Source: Ferranicluibacter rubi (GTDB lineage Bacteria; Pseudomonadota; Alphaproteobacteria; Rhizobiales; Rhizobiaceae). Taken from it: DNA of 64,000 nt. Shown one piece after another: positions 43,100 through 52,900 of this stretch; within the stretch, counting starts at the first letter, position 1; every line of letters starts with the position of its first letter. The notes under the pieces were generated by a model. That model ran no database searches. It worked only from the letters and a program-made list of their open reading frames with translations, and was not told where the DNA came from. A program made the position numbers and the translations under genes. The stretch is from assembly GCF_011603255.1 (NCBI RefSeq), contig NZ_JAANCM010000006.1, positions 124,001 through 188,000 of the forward strand, written 5' to 3'.

Positions 43100-44212
43100 A
43101 TGCGCATCCTGCTGGTGGACGACAACCGGACCACCCTTTCCATTCTGACGCGCCTCGTCGAGCGTGTTCCCGATTGTATCGCCATTCCCTTTCTCAAGCC
43201 GGATGACGTTCTGGCCTGTGCTACCGAACTCGAATTCGATATTGCCGTCATCGACTTCCAGATGCCGGTCTATAGCGGCGTGGAGCTTCTCACCGAGCTC
43301 ATCCGTTTCGAGCGTCATGCCGAGAAGCTGTTCGTGATCGTGACGGCCGACACCGATGCCGCGACGCGGATGGCGGCCCTCAATGCGGGCGCGATCGACT
43401 TCCTGACGAAGCCCGTCAACCCGTTGGAATTTCAGGCTCGCATGCGCAACCTGATGGCATTGGCAGATGCACGCAGGAAGCTTTCCGACAGGGCGGAATG
43501 GCTTCGCGCCGAGGTGGAAAGTGCCGTGGCGGAACTGCGCGCGCGAGAGGAGGAGATCATCGACCGGCTGACGATCGCCGCCGCGTACAAGGATCTCGAC
43601 ACCGCCCGCCATACACGACGTGTCGGCGCGTATTCCGAGGCCATTGCACGCGCTTATGGCCTGTCTTCACGCGCCTGCTCGGACATAAGGCTTGCATCCC
43701 CCATGCACGACATCGGCAAGGTGGCGATACCGGATGCCGTTCTCCTGAAAACGGGAAAGCTCACCGAAGATGAGTTCGTGATCATGCGAAAGCACACGGT
43801 TGTCGGCTGCGACATTCTGAAAGAATCCAAGTCCGGCCTGCTGCAGCTCGCCGCCGAAATTGCCGGCAGCCACCACGAGCGCTGGGACGGGCAGGGGTAT
43901 CCTTACGGGATTGCCGGAGAGGCCATTCCCCTCTCCGGTCGCATCGTCGCGATTGCCGACAATTTCGACGCGCTGACGACGGCACGACCCTACAAGGAGG
44001 CCTGGACCGTCGAGCGGGCTGTCGAGCACATAAGACAGCAGGCCGGGGCGCAGTTCGATCCCCTCTGCGTTGCTGCTTTCGACGCAGCGCTCGCGACGAT
44101 CCTGGCAATCCGGGACGAGGACCTCGCTGCGGCCCTGGCTGAGCTTCAGGTGGCGCCGTCGGTCGGATCCGGTTTCTTTCGGTCCGAACGCTCCTCAGAG
44201 CGTGAAGCATGA
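43100..44212 (+). CDS. HD-GYP domain response regulator
   Basis: Response regulator of 370 residues with a receiver (RILLVDDNRTTLSIL, Asp in VIDFQMPVYSG near 50) and a C-terminal HD-GYP domain. The metal-binding HD (SPMHDIGKVAIPD, ~203) and the HHERWDGQGYP signature (~265) are intact, so it should be an active c-di-GMP phosphodiesterase turned on by phosphorylation. It is encoded 13 bases after the hybrid kinase and is probably its phosphorelay target. ATG 43100 follows GGAG. Downstream it converges with entA, 20 bases away. Confidence 0.92.
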   Translation: MRILLVDDNRTTLSILTRLVERVPDCIAIPFLKPDDVLACATELEFDIAVIDFQMPVYSGVELLTELIRFERHAEKLFVIVTADTDAATRMAALNAGAIDFLTKPVNPLEFQARMRNLMALADARRKLSDRAEWLRAEVESAVAELRAREEEIIDRLTIAAAYKDLDTARHTRRVGAYSEAIARAYGLSSRACSDIRLASPMHDIGKVAIPDAVLLKTGKLTEDEFVIMRKHTVVGCDILKESKSGLLQLAAEIAGSHHERWDGQGYPYGIAGEAIPLSGRIVAIADNFDALTTARPYKEAWTVERAVEHIRQQAGAQFDPLCVAAFDAALATILAIRDEDLAAALAELQVAPSVGSGFFRSERSSEREA

Positions 44213-44232
44213 AACCCGGTCGTCGCCGGCAA

Positions 44233-45000
44233 TTATCCGCGCAGCGTCGCTCCTCCATCCACATAGAGATCAGCCATCGTGATATGGCTTGCCCGGTCCG
44301 AGAGCAGAAAAACGACGGAATTGGCGATATCGTCGGGTGTGGCGAGCTTGCCCAGCGGGATGCCGGTCTTAAACGCTGGCAGGGAGCCTTCGATGACGCG
44401 GTCTTCCCCCGACGGATCCGTCCACATGCCTGTTTGCATGGGGGTCAGCGTCGAGCCGGGTGCCACGATGTTGCAGCGGATGCCGTAAGGCGCAAGCTCC
44501 AGCCCCAGGCAGCGGGTGAACATGGTGGATGCGGCCTTGGAGGCGGCATAGGCGGCCATATTCTGGCGTGGAATACCCGCGGCATTGGACGCGACCGTCA
44601 CGATACTGCCTTTGCGCCGGGTCATCATATGCCGGGCCAGCGCCCGCGAGACGTGAAAAACGCCGGTGGTGTTGACGGCAAAGACCTGCTCCCACTCGTC
44701 ATCTGCGGTTTCGACGATCGGCTTGGTGGATAAAACGCCGGCCACGTTGACACCGAAATCGATCCTCCCGTGGGTGTCGATCGTTTGCCGGATACGGTGA
44801 TCGACCTCCCGGTTACGGCGCACATCGAGCTCGGCAACATGGAGATTGTCGTGCACCAGAGACCTGAGGCCGCCCAGTGCGACGTCGGTCGCCACGACGT
44901 TTGCGCCTTCATCCAGCAGAAGCCTGGTGACGGCAAGTCCGATGCCGCTACCCGCCCCCGTCACAAAGGCGACGGTGTCTTCAAACCCGGTCAGCCGCAT
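44233..45000 (-). CDS. entA: 2,3-dihydro-2,3-dihydroxybenzoate dehydrogenase
   Basis: Short-chain dehydrogenase of 255 residues that oxidises 2,3-dihydro-2,3-dihydroxybenzoate to 2,3-dihydroxybenzoate. The cofactor motif (TGAGSGIG), the catalytic YxxxK (AYAASKAA) and the EntA-typical PGSTLTPMQTGMW and SHITMADLYVDGGATL segments are present. AGGAAGGA precedes the ATG. It is the last gene of the entC-entE-isochorismatase-carrier-entA operon, 64 bases after the carrier gene. Assignment as EntA and not a generic SDR rests on these segments plus the complete surrounding pathway. Confidence 0.93.
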   Translation of the reverse strand: MRLTGFEDTVAFVTGAGSGIGLAVTRLLLDEGANVVATDVALGGLRSLVHDNLHVAELDVRRNREVDHRIRQTIDTHGRIDFGVNVAGVLSTKPIVETADDEWEQVFAVNTTGVFHVSRALARHMMTRRKGSIVTVASNAAGIPRQNMAAYAASKAASTMFTRCLGLELAPYGIRCNIVAPGSTLTPMQTGMWTDPSGEDRVIEGSLPAFKTGIPLGKLATPDDIANSVVFLLSDRASHITMADLYVDGGATLRG

Positions 45001-45064
45001 TTCACTTTCCTTCCTGTCTTTGCCGCGCCGGATCTCGAAAAGGGGTAGTCATTCGTCGAAATTT

Positions 45065-45325
45065 TCATGGGTTTCGACGATCCGCCGTCGCGCCGATCGT
45101 GCGTTCGGCAACGCCCCACCAGTTGATCAATGTCGGAGATGCTGCCAGCTCGGAAAACGGCAGGACGTTTCCACGCTCCTGCCACAAGAGCAGGAGGTTC
45201 ATCGCCCGCATCGAATCGAGGCCGAGATCCATCAGATTGTCGTCATCGCCGATCTCGTCCGGATCGACGTAGATCATCGTGGCGATGTCGCGGCGCATTT
45301 GCTCCATGTCGAAATCTGTCGTCAT
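45065..45325 (-). CDS. Stand-alone aryl carrier protein
   Basis: 86-residue carrier protein that accepts 2,3-dihydroxybenzoate from EntE on a phosphopantetheine arm. The attachment serine lies in LMDLGLDSMRAMNLL. In E. coli this domain is the C-terminal half of EntB; here it is a separate gene starting one base after the isochorismatase stop, with its ribosome-binding site (AAGGACG) inside the end of that gene. The DHB-loaded carrier should donate to the first condensation domain of the NRPS at 49914-58427. Confidence 0.9.
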   Translation of the reverse strand: MTTDFDMEQMRRDIATMIYVDPDEIGDDDNLMDLGLDSMRAMNLLLLWQERGNVLPFSELAASPTLINWWGVAERTIGATADRRNP

Positions 45326-45326
45326 C

Positions 45327-45968
45327 TTATCGTCCTTCGATTTTTGCGAGCAATGTCGACAATGTCAGGGGAATGCCGGTGGTTTTTGCCAGATAGGCCA
45401 AAGCCATATCGTGATTGTCCCGGGAGAAATCAGCCACCGCATCGGCCACGAGAAAGGGCTTGATATCGCGCTGGAACGCCTCGGCGGCTGTCAGCAGGCA
45501 GCCGATATGCGCGTAGATCCCGCAGATGATGATCTGGTCGCGTCCGCGCACACGCATGAGATGTTCGAGATTGCTGCGCTGAAAAGCGCTGTAGCGGTGC
45601 TTGACCAGAACCGTATCGTCCTCATCTGGCGCGAGAGTGGCGGTGATCTGCTGATGGTCCAGCGCAGCCGTCATGCCCGGACCCCAGAGATCGGCCTGCA
45701 AACCGCGATCCCGCCGATCCTGATTGCCATTCTGGGCCGTGTAATAGACCGGTATCCCCGCCGATTTGCACGCGGATTTGAGACGTCGGATATTGTCGAT
45801 CACCGGCGCGATCGGCGACGTATTCGGCTCGAAAGCGTTGATGAAATAGCTCTGCATGTCATGGATCAGCAGGGCGGCGCGAGCGGATTCGAAATCCCAC
45901 GACGCCCGTGCGGCCGGTATGTCGGCCGCCGCCGGCAGTGCATAAGGTTGGATTTTCGGCAGTCCCAT
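45327..45968 (-). CDS. entB: Isochorismatase
   Basis: Hydrolase of 213 residues that converts isochorismate to 2,3-dihydro-2,3-dihydroxybenzoate. Family segments include the N-terminal IQPYALPAAADIP, the catalytic aspartate in LLIHDMQSYF, VKHRYSAFQ and IICGIYAHIGC. It corresponds to the isochorismatase half of EntB without the carrier domain, which is encoded next. GGAG precedes the ATG, and the start is two bases after the entE stop. The frame is open upstream to 46316 but overlaps entE. Confidence 0.93.
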   Translation of the reverse strand: MGLPKIQPYALPAAADIPAARASWDFESARAALLIHDMQSYFINAFEPNTSPIAPVIDNIRRLKSACKSAGIPVYYTAQNGNQDRRDRGLQADLWGPGMTAALDHQQITATLAPDEDDTVLVKHRYSAFQRSNLEHLMRVRGRDQIIICGIYAHIGCLLTAAEAFQRDIKPFLVADAVADFSRDNHDMALAYLAKTTGIPLTLSTLLAKIEGR

Positions 45969-45970
45969 CG

Positions 45971-47584
45971 TCAAAGCTCCGCAGTTTTCAGAAATTGTTC
46001 GCGCAGTCTTTGGCGCAGAAATTTGCGGCTGGTCTTGCCGACGGCCGTCGTCTCGAAAGCTTCGACGAACACGATCTGGTCCGGCACCTTGAACTCGGCA
46101 AGGCCGCGCGATCTGACGAAGGCCTTCAACGCCGCGCCCTTGGGCTTTTCGCCTGTCGGAATGACAAAGGCGCAGCTGCGCTCGCCCAGATAGGCGTCGG
46201 GGATGGAAACGACCGCGGCATCGAACACCGATGCATGCGCCAGAAGGTGATCCTCGATCTCCTCGGCAGAGATTTTTTCGCCCGACCGGTTGATGTGGTC
46301 GCCGGTTCGTCCGCACACCGTGAGATAACCACCCGGTGATCTGAAAACGATATCGCCCGTGCGGTAATAGCCGTCATCCGTGAAAGACCGCGCATTGGCA
46401 GGATCGTCGTTGTGATAGGCATTGATCGTGTAAGGTCCGCGCGTCAGAAGCATGCCCGGCTCGCCGTCTCTCACCGGGTTGCCCAGATCATCGACGATCA
46501 GCACCTCGTCGTCGGGGCTGATCGCACGGCCTTGCGTGTTGATGACGACATCGTCGGGATCGTCCAGCCGGGTGTAGTTCACCAGACCTTCCGCCATGCC
46601 GAACACCTGCTGCAGCGTGCAGCCCAATGCCGTTTTCACACGGGCAGCCGCTTCCGGTATGAATTTGGCCCCGCCGACCTGCAGAACCTTAAGGCTTGAA
46701 ATATCCCGTTGTGTCGTTGCCGCTGCCTGCATCCACAAGAGGGCCAGCGGGGGGACAAGGCCGGTGATGGTCACGCGTTCCTGTTCGATCATGGCAAAGG
46801 CCACGTCCGCGGCCGGTGAGGGGCACAGGACGACCCGGCTGCCGGCATAGAGCGCGCCAAAGACACCCGGCGAGCTCATCGGAAAATTGTGGGCAACCGG
46901 CAGCGCCGCCATGTAGACGCTGGTTTCGTCAAGGCCGCATATTTCGGCACTGGCGCGGAAGCTGTAGATATAGTCGTCGTGCGTGCGGGGGATGAGCTTC
47001 GACAGTCCGGTGCTGCCTCCGGATATCTGAACGAACGCAACGTCCGTGGACTGTACGCTGGCCGGCAGGCCTACCAGCGCACTAGGCGTCTCCGCTGCTT
47101 CGCGCACGTCATCGACGACGACGACATGGTGGAGGCCGGGAGATTGCTTCTGCAGCTCCGCCGCCAGCCCGCGATAATCGAAGCCGTCATGCGTTGCGGT
47201 GATGACATAGGCACTGGCTTCGGATTTCTCGGCGAAATGAAGAATTTCCGTCAACCGGTGCGCCGGCAATGTGAAAACGGGAATGAGACCGGCCCGGAAC
47301 AGACCGAAGACCACGGACAGGAATTCCGGAATGTTGGGCAACTGAACGATGACCCGGTCCCCCGGCAGGAGCCCCAGGCCAAGGAATGTCGCCGCATAGT
47401 GTTGCGCCTTTCGGACCAGATCCGCATAGGTCCAGCGCTCCAGTCCACCGACGACCGCGATATGATCCGGGATCTCCGCTGCCCGCTGGTCCAGAAAGCC
47501 GGACATCGTCTCCCCGCGCCAGTAGCCTGCATCCCGGTATCGCGCAGCGCGCTCCTCCGGCCATTCTTGCTTCAGTTCCAGCAT
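45971..47584 (-). CDS. entE: 2,3-dihydroxybenzoate-AMP ligase
   Basis: Stand-alone adenylation enzyme of 537 residues that activates 2,3-dihydroxybenzoate and loads it on the aryl carrier protein. It has the aryl-acid ligase core: FVQISGGSTGLSKLIPRTHDDY, ALPVAHNFPMSSPG, QVFGMAEGLVNYT, YYRTGDIV and a C-terminal lysine region (TTAVGKTSRKF). Length matches EntE/DhbE. AGGGAA lies before ATG 47584; the open extension to 48100 overlaps entC. Together with entC, entB and entA it forms the DHB operon. Confidence 0.95.
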   Translation of the reverse strand: MLELKQEWPEERAARYRDAGYWRGETMSGFLDQRAAEIPDHIAVVGGLERWTYADLVRKAQHYAATFLGLGLLPGDRVIVQLPNIPEFLSVVFGLFRAGLIPVFTLPAHRLTEILHFAEKSEASAYVITATHDGFDYRGLAAELQKQSPGLHHVVVVDDVREAAETPSALVGLPASVQSTDVAFVQISGGSTGLSKLIPRTHDDYIYSFRASAEICGLDETSVYMAALPVAHNFPMSSPGVFGALYAGSRVVLCPSPAADVAFAMIEQERVTITGLVPPLALLWMQAAATTQRDISSLKVLQVGGAKFIPEAAARVKTALGCTLQQVFGMAEGLVNYTRLDDPDDVVINTQGRAISPDDEVLIVDDLGNPVRDGEPGMLLTRGPYTINAYHNDDPANARSFTDDGYYRTGDIVFRSPGGYLTVCGRTGDHINRSGEKISAEEIEDHLLAHASVFDAAVVSIPDAYLGERSCAFVIPTGEKPKGAALKAFVRSRGLAEFKVPDQIVFVEAFETTAVGKTSRKFLRQRLREQFLKTAEL

Positions 47585-47598
47585 GATGGTGGGTTCCC

Positions 47599-48804
47599 TT
47601 AAATTCCGGACCGGTCGCGGTCGATGCCGAAGGCATCGAGCATTGCTCGAAATTTGGCAGCGGTTTCCGCGATCTCGCCTTGTGGCGTCGAACCGGGAAC
47701 CACGCCCGCGCCGGCATAAAGCCGGGCCTTCGCGCCTTCGACTTCCGCGCAGCGGATGGAGACGAACCAGCGGCCATCGCCGGCAGAATCGCACCAGCCC
47801 ACGGCGCCGGCATAAAAATCGCGATCGTAGGTTTCCAGTTCGCCGATCTTGCTGTGTGCGGCTGCGCGCGGTACGCCGCAAACGGCGGGCGTGGGATGCA
47901 GAAGCGAGACAAAATGCTCCGACGAGGCCGATGCGTCCTTCAGCCGGCCGACGATTTTCGTGCCGAGATGCCACATGCTGGCCGTCGCGCGCAGCGCCAT
48001 TCCCTCTGGGGCCGAGAGTTCGAAGCAATAGGGCGTCAACAGGTCCATGATGGATTCGACCACCATCGCATGTTCGCGACGATCCTTGTCCGACGCCCAC
48101 AGGGAATCCGCGGAGCGGCGGTCATCCACATCGTCTGCGTAACGCTTCGCAGATCCGGCCAGCGGATGCGAAGCGATATGGTTTCCGCGTTTTTCGACCA
48201 ACAGTTCCGGCGTCGCGCCGACGAGCATCGCCCCTCCCGTCTCCTGCCGGCAAAGGGGGGTCGCGAACACCGTAATGCTTTCATCAAGCGCGAGCTTGCT
48301 CATCAGATCGGCGATGGAGAAATCCCGGCTTGCAAAGACTTTCAAGCTGCGCGAGAGGACGATTTTCTGCAAACCGCCCTGCGATGCCGCCATGGCTTCA
48401 AGGCCGGCCAGAACGCTCTTTCCAAAGACATCCGGTGCCGGATCCGCGCTCACGGACAGAATGCGGTTCGGCTCCCCGGTGGAGCGGCTTGCTCCAAAGC
48501 CTGGCACGTGTCCGAGATTGTGCTTGCCCTGAACACGCATCACCCGCGTCGGTTGGAACAGAAATGCCGATCGGGCGGGATCGAAAGGCAGTGCGCCGAC
48601 CAGAATATCCGGACCGTCCTGATGCTGCCGGAAAAACCGTGCGGTCCGATCGCTCAAGGTCGAGAGAGGGCCCTCTTCCAGAACGGCATTCTGCCCGAGG
48701 GAAAAGAACGTCTCTCCCGATGTCTTGAGAATGTAGAAGGGCTTTTTTGCGTTTGCGCTCTGAGGTGGCGTATTCCTATCGAGCCGAGCCAGCGACGTTG
48801 CCAT
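47599..48804 (-). CDS. entC: Isochorismate synthase
   Basis: Chorismate-utilising enzyme of 401 residues making isochorismate, the committed step to 2,3-dihydroxybenzoate. The conserved blocks are visible: KIVLSRSLKVFA, GATPELLVEKRGNHIASHPLAGS, HPTPAVCGVPRAAA, DRDFYAGAVGWCDS and LYAGAGVVPGSTPQGE. GGAG lies about 9 bases before the ATG. It is the first gene of the leftward DHB operon; a TGA-N9-TCA iron box lies ~66 bases upstream of its start, shared with the divergent fepC side. Confidence 0.95.
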   Translation of the reverse strand: MATSLARLDRNTPPQSANAKKPFYILKTSGETFFSLGQNAVLEEGPLSTLSDRTARFFRQHQDGPDILVGALPFDPARSAFLFQPTRVMRVQGKHNLGHVPGFGASRSTGEPNRILSVSADPAPDVFGKSVLAGLEAMAASQGGLQKIVLSRSLKVFASRDFSIADLMSKLALDESITVFATPLCRQETGGAMLVGATPELLVEKRGNHIASHPLAGSAKRYADDVDDRRSADSLWASDKDRREHAMVVESIMDLLTPYCFELSAPEGMALRATASMWHLGTKIVGRLKDASASSEHFVSLLHPTPAVCGVPRAAAHSKIGELETYDRDFYAGAVGWCDSAGDGRWFVSIRCAEVEGAKARLYAGAGVVPGSTPQGEIAETAAKFRAMLDAFGIDRDRSGI

Positions 48805-48869
48805 TTTTCGTACTCCATTCCTAAGGTTTTCGGCTGGTTTGGTTCGGTCCCCATTCGCGGCTGGCTGCA

Positions 48870-48898
48870 GATAATATGATAAAATTTGTCATATTATC
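48870..48898. promoter_or_regulatory. RirA-type iron-responsive operator between entC and fepC
   Basis: Perfect inverted repeat GATAATATGA-N9-TCATATTATC containing the TGA-N9-TCA core described for the rhizobial iron regulator RirA. It is centred in the divergent promoter region and is the most AT-rich element nearby. It probably represses both transcripts when iron is sufficient. A Fur-like protein binding it is the main alternative. Confidence 0.72.
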
Positions 48899-48949
48899 GT
48901 GTACAAGACCGGAAGAGACCGAAGCAATCAGGACGAAGTTTGTAAAAAG

Positions 48950-49078
48950 ATGACGACGATTTCAGTTGAAGACCTGACGGTAGAGTGCCTGTCCAAAAGG
49001 TCTTTTCGCCTCCGTTTGTCGAAGCTGGACGGCCGGGAAATACCGGATATCCGATCGGTGGGGAGCGACGCCCGATGA
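48950..49078 (+). CDS. 42-codon ORF coupled to fepC
   Basis: Small ORF (MTTISVEDLTVECLSKRSFR...) whose stop overlaps the fepC start as ATGA. The upstream AGGACG is distant, so initiation is uncertain. The SFRLRLSKLDG part faintly resembles the start of a siderophore-interacting-protein domain, which would make it a remnant, but the match is too short to claim. It may also be a regulatory leader for fepC. Confidence 0.35.
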   Translation: MTTISVEDLTVECLSKRSFRLRLSKLDGREIPDIRSVGSDAR

Positions 49079-49893
49079 CCGCGCCGTTTCCATCCGCAGG
49101 CGATCTCGCCGGCTCCGATCTCTCGCTGGGTTATGGCAAGCATCTTATTTCCCGCAATCTCGATGTGGTTGTTCCCACAGGCGGTTTCACCGCGATCATC
49201 GGCCCGAACGGCTGCGGAAAATCGACCCTTCTGCGGGCGCTGAGCCGACTGTTGGTGCCGTCGGACGGTCATGTCTTTCTCGATGGCAAGGACATTCACA
49301 CATATCCGGCCCGCGAGGTTGCCAAGCGGCTCGGGCTCTTGCCGCAGAGTGCCGTTGCCCCGGCCGGCATCAACGTTTCCGATCTCGTTTCGCGCGGCCG
49401 CTACCCGCACCAAACGCTGTTGCGCCAGTGGAGCCGTGCCGACGCCGACGCCGTCGAACGTGCGATGGAGATGACGGCCACGCTCGATCTTGCCGCCCGC
49501 AGCGTCGACGAACTGTCCGGCGGTCAGCGGCAGCGCGTCTGGGTGGCGATGGCGCTCGCGCAGGAAACACCCCTGCTGCTGCTCGATGAACCGACGACCT
49601 TTCTGGACATCACGCACCAGATCGACCTGATGGATCTCTTTCGAGATCTCAACCGCAACAGCGGCCGCACGCTGGTTGCCGTGTTGCATGATCTCAACCA
49701 GGCCTGCCGCTACGCCAGCCACCTGATCGCCATGCGTGACGGACGCATTGTCGCCGAAGGTGCTCCCAAGGAAATTGTCACCGCGGAATTGGTCGAGCGG
49801 GTTTTCGATCTCTCCGCGATGATCATCGAAGATCCCGTCAGCGGTACACCGCTGGTCATTCCGCGTCGGCGCGTTCCAAGCGTGGTGGAATAG
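49075..49893 (+). CDS. fepC: Ferric siderophore ABC transporter ATP-binding protein
   Basis: ATPase of 272 residues of the FepC/FecE class, powering import of the ferric-siderophore complex across the inner membrane. Walker A (IIGPNGCGKST), the family-typical GLLPQSAVAPAGINVSDLV and RGRYPHQ, signature LSGGQRQRVWVAMALAQ, Walker B LLLLDEPTTFLD and the H-loop VLHDLNQACRY are present. GGGGAG lies about 9 bases before ATG 49075; the frame is open upstream to 48985 without similarity. It is separated from fepB (63545), and the FepD/FepG permeases are not in the window. It converges on the NRPS gene, 20 bases away. Confidence 0.94.
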   Translation: MTAPFPSAGDLAGSDLSLGYGKHLISRNLDVVVPTGGFTAIIGPNGCGKSTLLRALSRLLVPSDGHVFLDGKDIHTYPAREVAKRLGLLPQSAVAPAGINVSDLVSRGRYPHQTLLRQWSRADADAVERAMEMTATLDLAARSVDELSGGQRQRVWVAMALAQETPLLLLDEPTTFLDITHQIDLMDLFRDLNRNSGRTLVAVLHDLNQACRYASHLIAMRDGRIVAEGAPKEIVTAELVERVFDLSAMIIEDPVSGTPLVIPRRRVPSVVE

Positions 49894-49913
49894 GTCGAAA
49901 GCCCGCATAGCCA

Positions 49914-52900
49914 TCATCCCAGCGATGTTACGCTGGACAGGAGCTTTGCCAGCAAAGGTCCAAGTTCAACGAGCGTTTCGGGGGCGAGGATGTCCTCGTG
50001 CGCGCAATCGACCTCATGGATATCGAGGCCTTTCAGGCGCCCCGCCCACGAACCCTCGACGTCCCAGTCGGGCGGCAAGGTGCGCGTTGCCACGAACAAC
50101 ACGGCCTTGCCGTCGAAATAGGGGGTTTTGCCGTGGGCAAGCAGCTTTACCGCATCGGCATAATTGGCGACGATGTCGGTGAACATCGCCGTTTTCTCCG
50201 CCTGCAGGGTTTCGTCGAAGGCGTCGTCCTCGGTCGCCGCGACAAACTGTTCACGCTCGCGGTCCGCTTCCGCACCGGCCTCGTTTTCGGTGTTGCCGCT
50301 CCAGTCCTGGCCTTCCGGCGGATAGGTGTCGAACAGGCCGAGAAACGCGACCTCCTCTCCGAGGGCCCGCAACCGCGCTGCCACGCCCTGCGCCAAAGTG
50401 CCACCCAGGGAATAGCCGATCAGATGATAGGGCCCCCGCGGCTGGAGATCCCGGATCGTTTCGAGATGGCGTTGGCAGGCGTCGTCAAGGCTCGCGCTGG
50501 TGGCAATGACGCCGTCCGACCGGGGTGATTGCAGCCCGATGACCGGCAGGTTTGCAGGCAGGTAGCGGGCAAAGCCGTTATATTGCCAGGCAAAGCCCGA
50601 AGCCGGGTGGAAGCAGAACAGCGGATGACCCGTGCCGCTGCGCAACCGCAGCACCGTTTCAAAGCCTGCACGCGTCCTGTCTTCCGGCTGGGTGGAAAGA
50701 AGCCTGGCCAGCCTGGCCACGCTCGGCGCCATCATCACCTGTCCGACCGACAGGGGAACCCCGAGACGGGCGCGCAGCTTTGACGCAAGCCGCATCGCCA
50801 GAAGCGAGTGACCGCCCATATCGAAGAAATCGTCGTCGGCCTGGACCGACGGCAATTCCAGAATGGCTGCAAACTCCACGGCAATCCGGCTTTCCAGCCC
50901 GGCGAGCGGCGGTCGCCCGGATTGAGGGACGACCGTGGGGATCGGGAGTGCCTTCCGATCGAGCTTTCCGTTCGGGCTGAGGGGCAAGGCATCCAGTTGG
51001 ACGATCAGGGCCGGGACCATGTGCGCCGGCAAGAGAGAGGCGAGCGTCTCCTTGAACCCCGCATTGTCGAACCCGGCCTCATCGGTGACGACATAGGCCA
51101 CAAGCTGCCGGGCGTCGCCGGCGGTGACGGCCGCTCCGAGGACGCAGGGATTGACCACCGCAGTGACGATACCCGGCTGTGCCGTCAGCACGGCCTCGAT
51201 CTCACCCAGCTCGATACGCTGTCCGCGAATTTTGAGCTGGTCGTCGCTGCGGCCGAGATAGTCGACATCGCCATTGGAAAGCCAGCGCGCAACGTCACCC
51301 GTGCGATACATGCGCTGCCCGTCGGCGAAGGGATCGGCGACGAAGCGCGTTGCCGTCAATCCGGCCCGGTCGAGATAATAGTCCGCCAGCTGTACGCCGC
51401 ACAGATAGAGGTCGCCCGGAACGTCGATCGGTACGGGCCGCAACGCACTGTCCAGAATACGCAGTTGGGTATTCCAGACCGGGCGTCCGATCGGAACGTT
51501 CGGCAAGGCAGCGCCTGGCTCTCCGGCAGGCTTGAAGGTCACATCCACGGCCGCTTCCGTCGGCCCGTACAGATTGTGAAGCTCCGCGCCGAACAGGGCC
51601 TGATGCCGGTCCGCCAGGCCGCGGGGAAAGGCCTCGCCGCTGCAAAAGACATGCCTCAGGCTTGCAGCCATAGACGTGCGGATATCGGTATCCTCCCCAC
51701 ACCATTCGAGAAACGCGGCGAGCATCGAGGGGACGAAATGCAGGACCGTAACCTGTTCGCAGGCGATAATGCGCGCCAGTTCCGCGGGATCGCGGTGCGC
51801 GTCCGGCGGCGCCATGTAGAGCGCGGCGCCTTCCATCGACGGCCAGAAGAATTCCCATACGGACACATCGAAACTTGCCGGTGTCTTCTGAAGCACGACG
51901 TCCGTGCCGCCGATCGGGTATGCGTCCTGCATCCATGCAAGCCGGTTCACAATGGCCCGGTGCGAGACCAGCACACCCTTTGGTCGCCCCGTCGATCCGG
52001 ACGTGTAGATGAGATAGGCCGGATCGCTCGGCTTCAACGGCCTCAATGGCGCAAAGGCGGTAGTTGCGTCCTCTTCAGCGAGCGTATCGACATGTATCGT
52101 TGTGCCGAGATGGTCGAAGCGATGCGCCATTGCGGCCGCCGTGATGATCAGCTTGGGCTGCGCGTCGCCGATCATCATGCCCAGCCGTTCGTCCGGATAG
52201 CCGGTATCCAGTGGCAGATAGGCAGCGCCGGCGTCGATCACCGCATGGAGGGCAATCGTCAGCAGAACCGAACGTGGCAATGCGACCGCAACGATCGTGC
52301 CGGGACCGGCACCATCTGCTTGCATCCGCATGGCCAGATGCCGCACCTGATACCGCACTTGCGAAAAGGTCAGGGAATGGTTTTCGTCGGCCAGTGCGAT
52401 CGCATCCGGGGTAACCGTCGCCTGGCGGATCAGCCGGTCGCGCAAGGTTTCATCGGGTAAGGCCACGTCCGTCGCATTGGTCGCGTCGATGACGGCCTGC
52501 TCGGCCGGAAGAAGCGGAGAAAACTGCGACCACGGTTTTTCGCTGTCATAGGCCAGGTGATCGAGCAGCATTCTGATGCGGGTCATCAGCTGTTTCGGGT
52601 CTCGCAACAGATCGCGATGCTCGATCAGCAGCCGCAGCCTCTCTTCACGAAGCACCATCAGCGTCAGCGGATAATGCGTATGGCCGCGATTGTTCAGTCC
52701 GGTTATCGTTACGCCGGCATAGTCATGGGCTATTACGGCGTCGGTCTGCGGATAATTTTCGCTGACAAGAAGTGTATCGAACAGGGTGGCGCCACCGGCG
52801 ATCTGCTGTATGTCGGCCAAACCAAGCCCGTCATGTTCCAGCATTGCACCTTGAGCCGCCTGTAAGGCGGTCAGTTGCTGCAGAAGCGGTTGGCGCGGAT

